NCBI GenBank assembly: GCA_005881295.1
Contig: VBHS01000243.1
Location: 1-7,359, forward strand
Reading direction: 5' to 3'
Length of the DNA stretch: 7,359 nt
Origin: Chloroflexota bacterium
GTDB taxonomy: Bacteria > Chloroflexota > Ktedonobacteria > Ktedonobacterales > Ktedonobacteraceae
Part shown: one piece after another, positions 6,103-7,359 of the stretch
How positions within the stretch are numbered: the stretch's first letter is position 1
Layout of the letters: each line of letters begins with the position of its first letter
The notes under the pieces: generated by a model
Told to the model about the DNA's origin: nothing
Database searches by the model: none
Seen by the model: the letters and a program-made list of their open reading frames with translations, nothing else
Program-made: the position numbers and the translations under genes

Positions 6103-7359
6103 GGATCATCGGATGTCGTCTCCGTATCCAGCGCGAAGGCTCCGGCATCATACATGCTTTTGATCAGCACCTGCAAAGAATCTTCGCTGTTTACGACCAT
6201 CGTATTGGTCGCTTTCACCATATTCTCGTCAGCGATATGTATTGGCGTTCCCTGTGGTTCTCCGGGCGCTCCTCCAAGACTTGGCAGTCGCAGCCTTCGC
6301 ACAACTTCCTGCGCTGGTTCATTGGAGCCAAAAAGATCCAACTGTTCAGGACCATCCGATATCGCTGGCTCGCCTTCCTCGTCCTTGACTTGCTCTTCTC
6401 CCTGACCTGCTTTATACGTCGCCTTTTTGGCAATCGCGTCGGTCAGGATTACTTCAGCATCGTCTGCAGGTGGTGGAGGTGGTGTCATGATAGGGACAAC
6501 ACCTACCGGTGGTGCTAACAATAAATCCTCTTCCTGTCCGGGGATTGGCTCTGCTTTCTCTCGAACTTCTTCTTTATGGGCTCTTTCTCTCTCATAGCCA
6601 TTGGATGTCTCACTGTCCTCTCCTGCTGAAGGGATACCTAGTTGGCGAAAGAGCGATAGCACTTTCTCCACCATGGTGCGAAATTCCAGTTCGCGGAAAA
6701 TTGCCAGCACCTTATCCCGGTTCATATGTTCGGGCCGGCAGGCTTCCAGGTCAAGCTGTACCGGTACATCCAACACGATAGTAGCGAGAAACTTAGATTG
6801 TTTGGCCTGCTCACTATACTCGCGCAGCAGCTTCTGCTCTTTCGGCTTTATTTCGTCCAGGTGCGTGAGGACATTTTCCAGGCTTCCATATTCAGCAATG
6901 AGTTTACTGGCCGTTTTCTCACCAATACCTGGCACACCGGGAATGTTATCTGATTTGTCGCCAACCAGTCCTTTGTAATCAGGCAGCTTGTCGGGTTCAA
7001 ATCCATAACGAGCCTTTACTCCCTCCTCGTCATACTCCGTGATCTCAGTGATGCCTCGTTTGGCCACCTTGACCACCACATGTTCATTGACAAGTTGCAG
7101 GGTATCCATATCGCCTGTATAGATAATCGTGTCCACTCCCTGTTGGTTTGCCTGTACCGAGAGCGTCCCCAATACATCGTCTGCCTCAAAACCGTCTTTT
7201 TCATAGATTGGGATGCCAAATGCCTCTACAACTTCGTGAATACGTGCAAATTGTGGTCTTATATTATCGGGTAAGGTTGGTCTATGGGCCTTGTATTCGG
7301 TAAATTGCTCATGCCGGAAGGTTGGTGATGGCCGATCAAACGTCATCGCGATATAATCT
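6045..7359 (-). CDS. polA: DNA polymerase I, N-terminal part: 5'-3' nuclease domain, linker and Exo I motif (partial at 5' end)
   Basis: Residues are counted from the internal Met at 7346, which is not the true start: the frame stays open to the edge and reads DYIA-MTFDRPSPTFR, a conserved interior of the 5'-nuclease. Metal-binding acids are in ADDVLG (55-60), TGDMD (77-81) and GDKSDN (129-134). The helix-hairpin-helix GVPGIGEKTASKLI (137-150) binds DNA. The domain ends near residue 233. A linker of about 150 residues follows, rich in Glu/Asp with five consecutive prolines (289-293) and the motif QLDLF (335-339). The exonuclease-like domain opens with FALDTETTS (404-412), retaining the Asp/Glu pair of Exo I, and reaches VGISISMA (421-428) before the frame is lost and stops at 6045. 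By family this part removes RNA primers and flaps during lagging-strand synthesis and excision repair. Confidence 0.9.
   Translation of the reverse strand, partial: DYIAMTFDRPSPTFRHEQFTEYKAHRPTLPDNIRPQFARIHEVVEAFGIPIYEKDGFEADDVLGTLSVQANQQGVDTIIYTGDMDTLQLVNEHVVVKVAKRGITEITEYDEEGVKARYGFEPDKLPDYKGLVGDKSDNIPGVPGIGEKTASKLIAEYGSLENVLTHLDEIKPKEQKLLREYSEQAKQSKFLATIVLDVPVQLDLEACRPEHMNRDKVLAIFRELEFRTMVEKVLSLFRQLGIPSAGEDSETSNGYERERAHKEEVREKAEPIPGQEEDLLLAPPVGVVPIMTPPPPPADDAEVILTDAIAKKATYKAGQGEEQVKDEEGEPAISDGPEQLDLFGSNEPAQEVVRRLRLPSLGGAPGEPQGTPIHIADENMVKATNTMVVNSEDSLQVLIKSMYDAGAFALDTETTSDDPWHADLVGISISMAALIRC
6330..6344 (-). other. Candidate beta-clamp (DnaN) binding motif QLDLF in the PolA linker
   Basis: Codons for Gln-Leu-Asp-Leu-Phe fall in frame in the disordered-looking linker between the 5'-nuclease and exonuclease-like domains. 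The established bacterial clamp-binding pentapeptide consensus is QL(S/D)LF, and this matches it exactly. Acidic, proline-rich flanks would leave it accessible. That it binds the clamp is inference. Confidence 0.55.

Larger units (their letters stand above)
4588..7359 (-). pseudogene. polA: polA (DNA polymerase I) interrupted by an internal deletion/frameshift; 5' end outside the window
   Basis: Two adjacent minus-strand frames together make one DNA polymerase I: 5'-nuclease, linker, partial 3'-5' exonuclease-like domain, then palm/fingers/thumb. The first frame is collinear with the family up to VGISIS-MA (codon ending 6063). The second resumes at VDTMLGAYL (codon starting 6060). In E. coli Pol I about 60 residues lie between these points, including the Exo II Asp (N-KYD); they are missing here. 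The two bases between the codons mean the lost length is 3k-2, roughly 180-200 nt. No other lesion is visible over 2.7 kb, so the event is recent or is an assembly/sequencing artefact. The first roughly 60-70 residues of the protein lie beyond the right edge; the frame is open there (DYIA before the internal Met at 7346). If the deletion is real the cell would need another Pol I, or would use the two halves separately. Confidence 0.75.

Noticed and set aside
6096..6518. Plus-strand 140-codon frame opposite polA
   Set aside because: It lies antisense to a clearly conserved polA frame, has no ribosome site of note and resembles no family I know.

Overview
The window carries four tightly packed genes, all reading on the minus strand (right to left). 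In transcription order they are: a DNA polymerase I gene (polA) that enters from the right edge; a class I/II PLP aminotransferase of the LL-diaminopimelate aminotransferase type; an archaeal/bacterial-type glycogen debranching enzyme (amylo-alpha-1,6-glucosidase); and a multi-pass membrane protein that looks like a GT-C (ArnT/PMT-like, family 39) glycosyltransferase and leaves at the left edge. Gaps are 17, 3 and 83 nt. There is no convincing terminator or strong promoter between genes, so one transcription unit is likely. Moderate GC, the GH133-type debranching enzyme and the style of the membrane glycosyltransferase suggest a Chloroflexota bacterium, possibly Ktedonobacteria. That assignment is inference from protein resemblance, not a database result.

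Region by region. Positions 4588-7359 hold polA. The 5'-nuclease domain, a long acidic and proline-rich linker and the start of the 3'-5' exonuclease-like domain lie in one frame (7359 to 6045). The rest of the exonuclease-like domain and the whole polymerase domain lie in another frame (about 6102 to 4588). At the junction (about 6058-6066) the protein jumps from the 'VGISIS' strand of the exonuclease fold to the 'DTML' helix. About 60 residues usually found between these points are absent and the frame is shifted, which looks like an internal deletion of roughly 180-200 bp, either real or an assembly collapse. Positions 3407-4570 are the aminotransferase, with a TTG start behind a strong Shine-Dalgarno. 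Positions 1187-3403 are the debranching enzyme, whose start is uncertain (3403, 3394 or 3328). Positions 1-1103 are fully covered by the open 3'-truncated glycosyltransferase frame, so no stretch over 300 bases lacks a gene.

The genes do not form an obvious single pathway: DNA repair/replication, amino-acid or lysine/cell-wall precursor metabolism, glycogen breakdown and envelope glycosylation. I see no mobile element, CRISPR array, RNA gene or clear novel system. The most notable signals are in polA: the deletion/frameshift, a candidate beta-clamp binding motif (QLDLF) in the linker, and a natural tyrosine at the O-helix position (Phe762 in E. coli, Phe667 in Taq) that governs dideoxynucleotide discrimination.
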